From Chloroflexota bacterium (GTDB lineage Bacteria; Chloroflexota; Limnocylindria; Limnocylindrales; CSP1-4): a stretch of 58,346 bases of DNA. The notes under the pieces are model-generated. The model did not search any database. It was not told the DNA's origin and was given only the letters and a program-made list of their open reading frames with translations. A program made the position numbers and the translations under genes. The DNA lies in contig PLLE01000039.1 in NCBI GenBank assembly GCA_003141245.1, positions 146,656 through 205,001 on the forward strand, in the 5' to 3' direction. This document shows positions 29,834 through 38,856 of this stretch, piece after piece. Each line of letters opens with the position of its first letter. Positions within the stretch are counted from its first letter, which is position 1.

Positions 29834-31069
29834 ATGTCGATCCGGACTCGGACCTCAAGCCTGACCTGGCGCGGCATCGGCCCAGTGCGACTTCACGGCC
29901 GGCAGGTTTCTCGGGCGACCAGCCTCGGCCTGGCGAGCCTGCTCGTCGTCCTCGCCGTCGCGGGCTGCTCCGGAAACTCGGCCACCGGATCGCCGACTGC
30001 GGAATCGCCGACCGCCAGCGCGACTCCTGCGCCGACGCCCAGGTCTCCGTTCAGCCGGACCGGCTCGATGGCAACCGCTCGCGACGGCCACACTGCGACA
30101 CTGCTTTCCGACGGCCGGGTCCTCATCGCCGGGGGCGTGGACACCAACCTGGTCGGGAACGCCTCGGCCGAGCTGTATAACCCGAAGACCGGCAAGTTCA
30201 GCCCGACCGGCTCGATGACCACCGTTCGCGACAACCATACGGCCACGCCACTTTCCGATGGCCGCGTCCTCGTCGCGGGAGGCGTGGGCGCCGACCTGGC
30301 GGAGATCGCCTCGGCCGAGCTGTATGACCCGAAGACCAGCACTTTCAGTGCGACCGGCTCGATGGCCGCCGCCCGCGACAGCCACACTGCCACCCTGCTC
30401 TCGGACGGCCGGGTCCTCATCGCCGGGGGCTTCGACGCTAACCTGGCGAAGCTCGCCTCGGCCGAGCTGTATGACCCCAAGACAGGCACTTTCGGGCCGA
30501 CCGGGTCGATGGCTACCGCTCGGAAGGGTCAGTCCGCCACGCGGCTCTCCGACGGCCGCGTCCTTGTTGCCGGAGGGGAGGACGACCTCGGCCAGCCTCT
30601 CGCCTCAGCCGAGCTGTATGACCCCAAGACCGGCACCTTCGGGCCGACCGGCTCGATGGCTGCCGCTCGCAAGAGTCAGTCCGCTACCCTGCTCTCCGAC
30701 GGTCGCGTCCTCATCGCCGGAGGCATTGGCGCCGACCTGGCGGAAGTCGCGTCAGCCGAGTTGTATGACCCGAAGACCGGCACCTTCGGGCCGACCGGCT
30801 CGATGAAGACCGGCCGCGCGGCTCAGTCCGCCACACTGCTCTCCGACGGCCGCGTCCTCATCGCGGGAGGCGTGACTTCCGGGGAGGTGACCGTTGCCTC
30901 GGCCGAGTTGTTTGACCCGGCCAGCGGCACCTTCGGGCCGGCCGGCTCGATGGCCATCGCTCGCGAGAACCAATCCGCCACGCGGCTCGCCGACGGCCGC
31001 GTCCTCATCGCCGGGGGCATGAACACCGCGGAGGCGGCCTTTGCCTCAGCCGAGTTGTATCGCCCGTAG
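29834..31069 (+). CDS. Kelch-repeat lipoprotein, seven-unit beta-propeller
   Basis: A 411-residue exported protein. The signal region SLGLASLLVVLAVAGCSG ends in a lipobox Cys. A Pro/Thr/Ser linker leads to seven near-identical 49-residue units of the form TGSMATARDGHTATLLSDGRV and so on, each containing LIAGG and SAELYDPKTG, as in kelch/galactose-oxidase propellers. ATG 29834 was preferred to 29786 because GGAG lies 7 bp upstream. The ligand is unknown; such lipoproteins are often surface binding modules. The very regular 147-bp DNA period indicates recent duplication or conversion. Confidence 0.85.
   Translation: MSIRTRTSSLTWRGIGPVRLHGRQVSRATSLGLASLLVVLAVAGCSGNSATGSPTAESPTASATPAPTPRSPFSRTGSMATARDGHTATLLSDGRVLIAGGVDTNLVGNASAELYNPKTGKFSPTGSMTTVRDNHTATPLSDGRVLVAGGVGADLAEIASAELYDPKTSTFSATGSMAAARDSHTATLLSDGRVLIAGGFDANLAKLASAELYDPKTGTFGPTGSMATARKGQSATRLSDGRVLVAGGEDDLGQPLASAELYDPKTGTFGPTGSMAAARKSQSATLLSDGRVLIAGGIGADLAEVASAELYDPKTGTFGPTGSMKTGRAAQSATLLSDGRVLIAGGVTSGEVTVASAELFDPASGTFGPAGSMAIARENQSATRLADGRVLIAGGMNTAEAAFASAELYRP
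30062..31066. repeat. Seven 147-bp direct repeats (kelch units)
   Basis: The block ggctcgatg recurs at 30062, 30209, 30356, 30503 (as gggtcgatg), 30650, 30797 and 30944, an exact 147-bp period with high DNA identity between units. Confidence 0.9.
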
Positions 31070-31170
31070 GTGTCATTGGCGGACGCTCGACCACCACGTT
31101 GGCCAAAGACAGCCCGTCACTGCCAGCGGTCGCGGGGCGTAGGTTTGTCGCCGAGAGCAGATCCTGGGTG

Positions 31171-32340
31171 CTATCCGGCCTTGTAGGTGACGGCGGTCCC
31201 GATCGGGACGCTCTGGATGAAGATCTCGCCTCGAACGAGCGGGATCTCAGCGCCGGAGGAATCGTACAGGCGGGTCAGCGCCGTGTTCGACGCCTTCTTC
31301 CAGGTGCCGACGATTGCCTGGCCTTCGAGGAAGACGATGGCCTTGCCGGTTCCGACGTTGGCCACCACGGGGCGGTTGTGGCCGGGCTCGGTGACCGAAT
31401 CGGTCGTCACCGACTGGAACAGCACAATTACGTTCCGGGCCTTCACCTGCTGGCCGTTGGCCGGGTCGGTCTGATAATGGCCGCCCACGAGCCGGAGGTA
31501 GGAGTCGGTCGCCTGATCGAAGATGTAGCTGACCAGGCCGGTGCGATAGGGAACCCAAATGGACTGCGTCGCCGGCCTCTGCGAGGGCGGCGAGTCGTCT
31601 TTGAAGGTCCGGACGGGCAGGTTCTGATAAGTGGCCGGGTAACCCATCTTCTTGACGCACGTGATCAGCGCCGCCGAGTTGGTGTAGGCGTTGTGCGGCA
31701 TCGCCCGGGTGGCGATGCGGTGGTACGGGCAGGAGCCGCCCTTGAGGTCGTCCATGTTGTAGATGTTGTTGAGGTTGGCCGGAATGACCTGCTGAAGCGC
31801 CTTGACATCGCCGCCAAAGTGCCCGTACAGCGCCTTGTATTCGGCTGCCCAGTAGACGAAGTAGGGCCGCGCGCTTCGGACCGGCCCGATGTCGGTCGCG
31901 GTTCCCTCCTGGAATACCATCACGTAGCGGTCCTCGCCGCCGTCGGCCGGGGCCTGGTAGACGATGGAGGCGGACGAGAAGCCGGACTGGGGCCGAGCGG
32001 CCCTGTTGTCGTCGACCATGATCGCCATGGGCAGGCGGTGAGCGAGGTCCGGGGGAGCAAGCGCGCCGTCGAGGTCCGAGTAGACCCAGTCCGGGCCGGG
32101 CGTTGCCGAGGCGGAAGGCGCGTCGGACGGCGACGGGAGAGGTGTCAGTAGGTTCGGCAGGAGGGGCGATGCGATTGCCGATTCTGTAGCGCCCGGTGTT
32201 GCGCTCGGCGTGGCGCTGGCCTGGCCAGTTCCGCCCGGTCTGACCACGACAAGCAGGCCCGCCGCCGCGATTGCCACCAACGCCAGCCCGCTGACTCCGA
32301 TCACCACCGACCTGTGGCCGGTCCAGATGCGTTGGATCAT
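31171..32340 (-). CDS. DUF3048 (YerB-like) membrane-anchored protein
   Basis: A 389-residue protein. An N-terminal membrane segment (SVVIGVSGLALVAIAAAGLLVVV) is followed by a Ser/Pro/Thr linker. The conserved module reads MAIMVDDNRAARPQSGFSSA, IVYQAPADGGEDRYVMVFQ, and IGPVRSARPYFVYWAAEY, which match the DUF3048/YerB pattern. Function of the family is not established. ATG 32340 has AGGGAG 10 bp upstream and is preferred to GTG 32373. It is convergent with the kelch gene. Confidence 0.85.
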   Translation of the reverse strand: MIQRIWTGHRSVVIGVSGLALVAIAAAGLLVVVRPGGTGQASATPSATPGATESAIASPLLPNLLTPLPSPSDAPSASATPGPDWVYSDLDGALAPPDLAHRLPMAIMVDDNRAARPQSGFSSASIVYQAPADGGEDRYVMVFQEGTATDIGPVRSARPYFVYWAAEYKALYGHFGGDVKALQQVIPANLNNIYNMDDLKGGSCPYHRIATRAMPHNAYTNSAALITCVKKMGYPATYQNLPVRTFKDDSPPSQRPATQSIWVPYRTGLVSYIFDQATDSYLRLVGGHYQTDPANGQQVKARNVIVLFQSVTTDSVTEPGHNRPVVANVGTGKAIVFLEGQAIVGTWKKASNTALTRLYDSSGAEIPLVRGEIFIQSVPIGTAVTYKAG

Positions 32341-32843
32341 TGGTCTGAGTCTCCCTGAGTAGAATCGGTTCACAGCATAGCCAGGATCAGACGGCCGAGT
32401 TGCCCGCCGCCGGGCGACGCTTTACGGGTTGGCGTGGGATACGCGCTCCCTGTCCAAACGTCCTCTCAGATGGCCACGACCTCGCACCCGATCAGATCGA
32501 GCCTCAGATAGGCTCGGCGAGCAACGTTGCGGCGCCCATCGAGCCGATGCCGCCGTGGCGATACTCGTCGTTTGGTAGGCTTTGCGGGTGGAGGAACCCA
32601 GACTGTTGTCGGCCGTCGATCAGACCGTCTCGTTCGTCCTGGGTCCTCCTCGTGGACAACGTCTCCATGGATGACACCGTCGCCCGTGCCGGCGTCGACA
32701 ACGAGCAACGCCCGGGGGAAGTTGCGTTAACGACCGTAACCTACCGCCTTGTCCAATTCGACCTGATGACTAGCTGGGCTGGCGCTCGGGCTGGTGTGCG
32801 GGAACGAACGGGGCTCCGCGGGTACGTGAGAGAGGCGCTTCGC
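32341..32843. other. Divergent intergenic region
   Basis: About 500 bp between the YerB-like gene and the metallophosphoesterase gene. A plus-strand frame is open throughout, but its composition is not protein-like and it has no ribosome site. I see no clear repeat or RNA structure. Promoters for both flanking genes should lie here. Confidence 0.4.
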
Positions 32844-35516
32844 ATGCTGGGTGGGCAGAGTCCACGGGCGCGACCTCGTCGTTACGCAATCTGGCGTGCG
32901 ACCCGCCCCGGCCTGGCAGGCTTGTTCGTTGCCCTGCTCGTCGCAGGCTGGTCTGGTAGTGGCTCCTTCACTCCCACCGGCTCGATGATCACCACTCACT
33001 CAGGGCACACCGCCACAGCGCTATCCGACGGCCGCGTCCTCATCGCCGGAGGGTTGCAAGACTTCTATGCGTTGCGCGCGATTCCAATGTCAGGGCCCTC
33101 GACACCGGGGACCACCCCATCTGCAAGCGAGAGTCCGGTCCTGATTGGCGCCGGCGACATCTGCATCACCCCAGAGATCGCCAATGCGCAGGCCACGGCG
33201 GCGCTCATTGCCGCCCGGCCGAACGACATCGTCTTCACCATCGGCGACAACTCGAACGAGGGAGGCACGGCGGACCAGTACGCCAACTGCTACGGCACGA
33301 CGTGGGGCGCGTTCCTGGACCGAACCCACGCCACCGTCGGGAACCACGACTATCTGTCGTGGTGGGCGGGCCCCCCCTGCATCTACGCCTACTGGGCGGG
33401 CCCCTACTACTGCTACTTCGGGGCGGCTGCCGGTCCCCCCGGCAAGGGCTACTACAGCTACGACCTGGCCAACAACTGGCACGTCATCGTGCTCAACGGA
33501 ATGTGCTCCGAGGTCGGCGGCTGCGGGGTAGGGTCCGTTCAGGAGACGTTCCTGGAGACCGACCTTGCCGTCAACGCAGGCAAGCACATCATCGCTATGT
33601 GGCATCAGCCGCTCTTCAGCTCGGGCGTGATCGGCAACAACCCGGATTACACCGCGTGGTGGCAAGACCTCTACGCCGCCCATGCGGACATCGTCCTCAA
33701 CGGCCACGACCACGAGTACGAGCGATTCGATCTCCAATCGCCGACCGGCCAGGCAGACCCAGACGGCATCCGCGAGTTCGTCGTGGGGACCGGCGGGGCC
33801 ACGCCGAGTGGGTTGGGCACGCTCCGCGCTAACTCGCAGGTCCGTAACTCCGGCGCCTTCGGCGTCCTCGAGCTGACTCTCGGGGCGCACGATTACAGCT
33901 GGCAGTTCATCCCGGTCGCAGGTCAGACCTTCTCTGACTCGGGGACGCAGGCCACGCACAGCGATCCCATCGTGCCATCGACCCTGGTCGTGTCCGGCAT
34001 CCCGAGCCCGACCGTCGCCGGTGTCGCCGGCAACGTGACCGTCACCGCCGAGGACACATACGGCAACACCGCTACCGGATACCAGGGCACGGCGCACTTC
34101 ACCAGCTCCGATCCGGCAGCAGTCCTGCCTGCGGACTACACCTTCACCGCCGCTGACGCCGGGACCCACGTCTTCGGCGGGAACGTCATCCTCAAGACCG
34201 TCGGCACGCAGTCCGTGTCCGCGACCGACACGGTGGCGAGCAGCATCACCGGGGTCCAGGCCGGCATCGTGGTCAATCCGGCCGCGGCTGCGACCCTCGT
34301 CGTCTCGGGGCTGACGACGCCGCGAACCGCCGGCACGACTGGCAGCATCCGAGTCACCGCAACCGACGCCTACGGCAACACCGCTACCGGATATCAGGGG
34401 ACGGCGCACTTCACCAGCTCCGACCCGACAGCAGTCCTGCCTGCCAACTACACCTTTACCGCCGCTGACGCCGGCACCCACGTCTTCTCCGGGGCCGTGA
34501 TCCTCAAGACCGCCGGCACGCAGTCTGTGACCGCGACCGACACGGTGACAAGCACCATCAAGGGCGCCCAGGCCGGCATCGTCGTGAATGCCGCGGCCCT
34601 CTCCAAGCTCGCGGTCTCAGGGCTCAGCTCGCCGCGGACAGCCGGGACGACCGGCAGTATTCGGGTCACGGCAACCGACGCATCCGGCAACCGCATCCAT
34701 ACCTATCTGGGCACGGTGCAGTTCAGCAGCTCCGATCCACAGGCCAAGCTGCCTGCCAACTACAAGTTCACCGCCGCCGACGCCGGCACCCACGTCTTCA
34801 GCGTCACCCTCAAGACCGCCGGGACTCAGTCTGTGACCGCTACCGACAAGGTGACGAGCACCATCACCGGCGCCCAGGCCGGCATCGTCGTGAATGCCGC
34901 GGCTTTCTCCAAGCTCGTCGTCTCAGGGCTCAGCTCGCCGCGGACAGCCGGGACGACCGGCAGCATCCGAGTGACGGCAACCGACGCCTATGGCAACCGC
35001 ATCCATACCTATCTGGGCACGGTCCACTTCAGCAGCTCAGACCCGCAGGCCAAGCTGCCTGCCAACTACACCTTCACCGCGGCTGATGCCGGCACCCACG
35101 TGTTCAGCGCGAACGTCATCCTCAAGACCGCCGGCACGCAGTCTGTGATCGCGACCGACACGGTCACGAGCACCATCAAGGGCGCCCAGAGCGACATTGT
35201 CGTGAATGCCGCGGCCCTCTCCAAGCTCGTCGTCTCGGGGCTCAGCTCGCCGCGGACCGCCGGTTCGTGGGGCAGCATCCGGGTGACGGCAACCGATGCC
35301 TACGGCAACCGCATCCATGGCTATCTGGGCACGGTCCACTTCACCAGCTCAGACGCCAGGGCCAAGCTGCCTGCCAACTACAAGTTCACCGCCGCCGACG
35401 CCGGCACCCACGTCTTCAGCGTCACCCTCAAGACCGCCGGCACGCAGTCCGTGTCCGCGACCGACACGGCAACAAGCTCGGTCGAAGGCTCCCAGGCCGG
35501 CATCGTCGTGAGGTGA
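32844..35516 (+). CDS. Exported metallophosphoesterase with five Ig-like repeats and a kelch fragment
   Basis: An 890-residue protein. A signal-like segment (GLAGLFVALLVAG) is followed by one incomplete kelch unit (TGSMITTHSGHTATALSDGR to LIAGG). A calcineurin-like phosphoesterase domain follows with GAGDI, IGDNSNEGG, TVGNHDYLSWW, MWHQPLFS and LNGHDHEYER metal ligands. From about residue 379 come five ~104-residue Ig-like repeats (TATDAYGN, HFTSSDP, YTFTAADAGTHVF, LKTAGTQS). The position of a lipobox Cys in the related kelch gene is Trp here, so lipid anchoring is probably lost. ATG 32844 has GAGAGAGG nearby. Substrate is unknown; no sorting signal ends the protein. Confidence 0.85.
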   Translation: MLGGQSPRARPRRYAIWRATRPGLAGLFVALLVAGWSGSGSFTPTGSMITTHSGHTATALSDGRVLIAGGLQDFYALRAIPMSGPSTPGTTPSASESPVLIGAGDICITPEIANAQATAALIAARPNDIVFTIGDNSNEGGTADQYANCYGTTWGAFLDRTHATVGNHDYLSWWAGPPCIYAYWAGPYYCYFGAAAGPPGKGYYSYDLANNWHVIVLNGMCSEVGGCGVGSVQETFLETDLAVNAGKHIIAMWHQPLFSSGVIGNNPDYTAWWQDLYAAHADIVLNGHDHEYERFDLQSPTGQADPDGIREFVVGTGGATPSGLGTLRANSQVRNSGAFGVLELTLGAHDYSWQFIPVAGQTFSDSGTQATHSDPIVPSTLVVSGIPSPTVAGVAGNVTVTAEDTYGNTATGYQGTAHFTSSDPAAVLPADYTFTAADAGTHVFGGNVILKTVGTQSVSATDTVASSITGVQAGIVVNPAAAATLVVSGLTTPRTAGTTGSIRVTATDAYGNTATGYQGTAHFTSSDPTAVLPANYTFTAADAGTHVFSGAVILKTAGTQSVTATDTVTSTIKGAQAGIVVNAAALSKLAVSGLSSPRTAGTTGSIRVTATDASGNRIHTYLGTVQFSSSDPQAKLPANYKFTAADAGTHVFSVTLKTAGTQSVTATDKVTSTITGAQAGIVVNAAAFSKLVVSGLSSPRTAGTTGSIRVTATDAYGNRIHTYLGTVHFSSSDPQAKLPANYTFTAADAGTHVFSANVILKTAGTQSVIATDTVTSTIKGAQSDIVVNAAALSKLVVSGLSSPRTAGSWGSIRVTATDAYGNRIHGYLGTVHFTSSDARAKLPANYKFTAADAGTHVFSVTLKTAGTQSVSATDTATSSVEGSQAGIVVR
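33978..35515. repeat. Five 306-312-bp direct repeats (Ig-like units)
   Basis: Equivalent codons fall at 33981, 34293, 34605, 34911 and 35223, giving periods of 312, 312, 306 and 312 bp. Long stretches are nearly identical between units and with the repeats at 36839-38695. Confidence 0.9.
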
Positions 35517-35842
35517 TCGAACGGAGAGGATGAGGATCGGCCTTGCTTCGATCCTCGCACGAGCGGACTCGCGCCATCAGGTCATAGCGCCGAGATCAAG
35601 TCGTTTGCGCGCTCTTGTGGGAGTAGGCTAGACGGGCACGTCCACGATGGGATGCGGGATCTTCGGACGTGCGATAGGCCGCCGGCGGGGAGCTCCACCA
35701 TAGATCGGGCGTCGTCACGCGGCGAATTGGCTCGTGCGGTCAATTCTGCTCGACCAGAAGATAGGTCGGGTCGACACGCGAGCACCGACAGACCGGGGAG
35801 TGCATGGCGCAGGTCTGCGGACATCTAGAGGAGCGCGGTTCG
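35517..35842. other. Intergenic region between two repeat-protein genes
   Basis: A 326-bp gap, AT-richer than its surroundings. TAGGCTAGAC near 35625 could contain a -10 box. The ribosome site AGAGGAG of the next gene is at 35827-35833. No gene or structured RNA is apparent. Confidence 0.4.
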
Positions 35843-38695
35843 GTGAAGTCACTCGTATCGGCTGCGATCCCTTCCCGCGCGGGTTCGCCCGCTTCGCACC
35901 AGTTGCTGGTGCGGCTCCTGGGGCTCGCTCCGGCGGCGCTCCTGCTCTCCGGGCTCTTTGCGGTCTGGGCCGTGCCGCTTGCTGTGTCTGTGGCGGCAGC
36001 CGCGCCGACGGACGTCGTCGTCGCCTGGGGCGACAACTACAATGGCCAGACCACTGTCCCGGCCGGCCTGTCAGGCGTCACCGCGATCTCCGCCGGCGGC
36101 TACCACAGCCTCGCTCTCAAGAGCAACGGCACGCTCGTCGCCTGGGGCTACAACGGCGACGGCCAGACCACCGTTCCGGCAGGCCTCTCGGGCGTCACCG
36201 CGATCTCCGCCGGCTACTACCACAGCCTCGCCCTGAAGGCGGACGGCACGGTTGTCGCCTGGGGCTACAACGGCTACGGCCAGACGTACATCCCGGCCGG
36301 CCTCTCGAGCGTCACCGCGATCGCTGCGGGCGAATACCACAGCCTCGCCCTGCGGTCGGACCACACGGTCGCCGCCTGGGGCTACAACGGCGACGGCCAG
36401 ACCAACGTCCCGGCCGGCCTCTCGGACGTGAAGGCAATCGCTGCCGGTGGCTTCCACAGCCTCGCCCTCAAGTCGGACGGCACGGTCGTCGCCTGGGGTG
36501 ATGACACCTGCGGCCAGACAAACGTCCCGGCCGGCCTGTCGGGCGTCACCGCGATCGCTGCCGGTGGCTTCCACAGCCTCGCCCTCAAGTCGGACGGCAC
36601 GGTCGTCGCCTGGGGTGATGACAACCGCGGCGAGACACGCATCCCGGCAGGCCTGCTCGGCGTCACCGCCATCGCGGCCGGGTCTCAATCCAGCCTCGCC
36701 CTGCGGTCGAACGGCACGCTCGTCGCCTGGGGTGATGACACCTACGGCCAGACAAACGTCCCGGCCGGCCTGTCGGGCGTCACCGCGATCACCGCCGGTG
36801 GCTTCCACGGCCTCGCCCTGGAACCTTCGGTTGCCGCCACGCTCACCGTCTCCGGCATCCCAAGCTCCTGCGTCGCGGGTGTCGCCCACAGCGTCACGGC
36901 CACCGCAAAGGACCCATCCGGCAACACCGCGACCGGATACCGGGGCACGATCCACTTCGCCAGCCCCGACCCGGCAGCAGTCCTGCCCGCGGACTACACC
37001 TTCACCGCCGCTGACGCCGGGACCCGCGTCTTCAGCGGAAGCGTCACCCTCAAGACCGCCGGCACGCAGTCTGTCTCCGCGACCGACACGGTGGCGAGCA
37101 GCATCACCGGAGTCCAAGCCGGCATCGTGGTCACTCCGGCCGTGGCTTCGACCCTGGTCGTGTCCGGCATCCCGAACTCCTATGTCGCGGGTGTCGCCCA
37201 CAGCGTCACGGTCACCGCAAAGGACTCATCCGGCAACACCGCTACCGGATATCAGGGCACGGCGCACTTCACCAGCTCCGACCCGACAGCAGTCCTGCCC
37301 GCGGACTACACCTTCACCGTCGCTGACGCCGGGACCCACGTCTTCGGCGGGAGCGTCACCCTCAAGACCGCCGGCACGCAGTCTGTGTCCGCGACCGATA
37401 CGGTCACGGGCACCATCACCGGGGTCCAGGCCGGCATCGTGGTCACTCCGGCCACGGTGAAGACCCTGGTCGTGTCCGGCATCCCGAACCCGACCGCCGC
37501 CGGTGTCGCCGGCAACGTGACCGTCACCGCAACCGACGCATACGGCAACCGCGTCTCGAGCTACCTGGGCACGGTGCACTTCACAAGCACGGATGCCAAG
37601 GCCGGCCTGCCGGCGAACTACACCTTCACCGCCGCCGACAACGGCGTGCACACCTTCACTGTCATCCTCAAGACTGAAGGGACGCAGTCCGTGACTGCCA
37701 CCGACACGAAGACCGCGACGATCAAGGGCGCCCAGGCCGGCATCGTGGTCAATCCGGCCGCGGCTGTGACCCTGGTCGTCTCAGGGCTGACGACGCCACG
37801 GACCGCCGGTTCGTGGGGCAGCATCCGGGTGACGGCAACCGATGCCTACGGCAACCGCATCCATGGCTATCTGGGCACGGTGCAGTTCACGAGCTCCGAC
37901 CCGCAGGCCAAGCTGCCCGCGGACTACACCTTCACCGTCGCCGACGCCGGCACCCACGTCTTCAGCGGGAACGTCATTCCCAAGACCGCCGGCACGCAGT
38001 CCGTGACCGCGACCGACACGGTCACAAGCACCGTCACCGGCGCCCAGGCCGGCATCGTCGTGAATGCCGCGGCCCTCTCCAAGCTCGTCGTCTCAGGGCT
38101 CAGCTCGCCACGGACAGCCGGGACGACTGGCAGTATCCGGGTGACGGCAACCGACGCCTATGGCAACCGCATCCATACCTATCTGGGCACGGTCCACTTC
38201 ACGAGCTCAGACCCGCAGGCCAAGCTGCCTGCGAACTACACCTTCACCGCCGCTGACGCCGGGACCCACGTCTTCAGTGGGAACGTCATCCTCAAGACCG
38301 CCGGCACGAAGTCCGTGACCGCGACCGACACAGTCACAAGCACCATCAAGGGCGCCCATGCCGGCATCGTCGTGAATGCCGCGGCTCTCTCCAAGCTCGT
38401 CGTCTCAGGGCTGACGACGCCACGGACCGCCGGTTCGTGGGGCAACATCCGAGTCACCGCAACCGACGCCTACGGCAACCGCATCCATGGCTATCGAGGC
38501 ACGGTGCATTTCACCAGCTCAGACGCCAGGGCCAAGCTGCCTGCCAACTACAAGTTCACCGCAGCTGACGCGGGTACCCACGTGTTCTCCGGGGCCGTGA
38601 TCCTCAAGACCGCCGGCACGCAGTCTGTGTCCGCTACTGACACGCTGACCAAGACTATCAAGGGCAGCCAGACCAGCATCGTCGTCAAGAGCTGA
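35843..38695 (+). CDS. Exported RCC1-like propeller protein with six Ig-like repeats
   Basis: A 950-residue protein. GTG 35843 is chosen because AGAGGAG lies 9 bp upstream; ATG 35804 is an alternative. A hydrophobic signal (LLGLAPAALLLSGLFAVWAV) ends near VAAAAPTD. Seven 39-residue RCC1-like units follow (VVAWGDNYNGQTTVPAGLSG, then VTAISAGGYHSLALKSNGT), enough for a seven-bladed propeller. Six Ig-like repeats of the same type as in the neighbouring metallophosphoesterase make up the C-terminal two thirds. It has no catalytic motif; an adhesin or matrix role is plausible but inferred. No cell-wall anchor is visible. Confidence 0.85.
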   Translation: MKSLVSAAIPSRAGSPASHQLLVRLLGLAPAALLLSGLFAVWAVPLAVSVAAAAPTDVVVAWGDNYNGQTTVPAGLSGVTAISAGGYHSLALKSNGTLVAWGYNGDGQTTVPAGLSGVTAISAGYYHSLALKADGTVVAWGYNGYGQTYIPAGLSSVTAIAAGEYHSLALRSDHTVAAWGYNGDGQTNVPAGLSDVKAIAAGGFHSLALKSDGTVVAWGDDTCGQTNVPAGLSGVTAIAAGGFHSLALKSDGTVVAWGDDNRGETRIPAGLLGVTAIAAGSQSSLALRSNGTLVAWGDDTYGQTNVPAGLSGVTAITAGGFHGLALEPSVAATLTVSGIPSSCVAGVAHSVTATAKDPSGNTATGYRGTIHFASPDPAAVLPADYTFTAADAGTRVFSGSVTLKTAGTQSVSATDTVASSITGVQAGIVVTPAVASTLVVSGIPNSYVAGVAHSVTVTAKDSSGNTATGYQGTAHFTSSDPTAVLPADYTFTVADAGTHVFGGSVTLKTAGTQSVSATDTVTGTITGVQAGIVVTPATVKTLVVSGIPNPTAAGVAGNVTVTATDAYGNRVSSYLGTVHFTSTDAKAGLPANYTFTAADNGVHTFTVILKTEGTQSVTATDTKTATIKGAQAGIVVNPAAAVTLVVSGLTTPRTAGSWGSIRVTATDAYGNRIHGYLGTVQFTSSDPQAKLPADYTFTVADAGTHVFSGNVIPKTAGTQSVTATDTVTSTVTGAQAGIVVNAAALSKLVVSGLSSPRTAGTTGSIRVTATDAYGNRIHTYLGTVHFTSSDPQAKLPANYTFTAADAGTHVFSGNVILKTAGTKSVTATDTVTSTIKGAHAGIVVNAAALSKLVVSGLTTPRTAGSWGNIRVTATDAYGNRIHGYRGTVHFTSSDARAKLPANYKFTAADAGTHVFSGAVILKTAGTQSVSATDTLTKTIKGSQTSIVVKS
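36020..36838. repeat. Seven 117-bp direct repeats (RCC1-like units)
   Basis: The codons for AWG recur every 117 bp from about 36020. Two adjacent units around 36430-36660 are almost identical. Confidence 0.9.
36839..38695. repeat. Six 306-312-bp direct repeats (Ig-like units)
   Basis: Equivalent codons fall at 36839, 37151, 37463, 37769, 38081 and 38393, with periods of 312, 312, 306, 312 and 312 bp. Units 4-6 are closest in sequence to units of the metallophosphoesterase gene, suggesting exchange between genes. Confidence 0.9.
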
Positions 38696-38856
38696 GCCCG
38701 ACGGGGCGGACGGCTGTCGGCTTCACGGCAGATCATCGCCCAGCTTGGTCGTGCGGGATGGTCAGGGCGAGGACTTGGACCAGCCGTCCCCGCGCCTCGG
38801 ATCGTTCTGCCAAGCTGGATCGCAGATGCGCTGGCAGGGGTGGTCTGAGCCGGTCC

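Noticed and set aside
33975-38695. Regular direct repeats could suggest a CRISPR array.
   Set aside because: The 117-, 147- and 312-bp units are contiguous protein-coding repeats without spacers.
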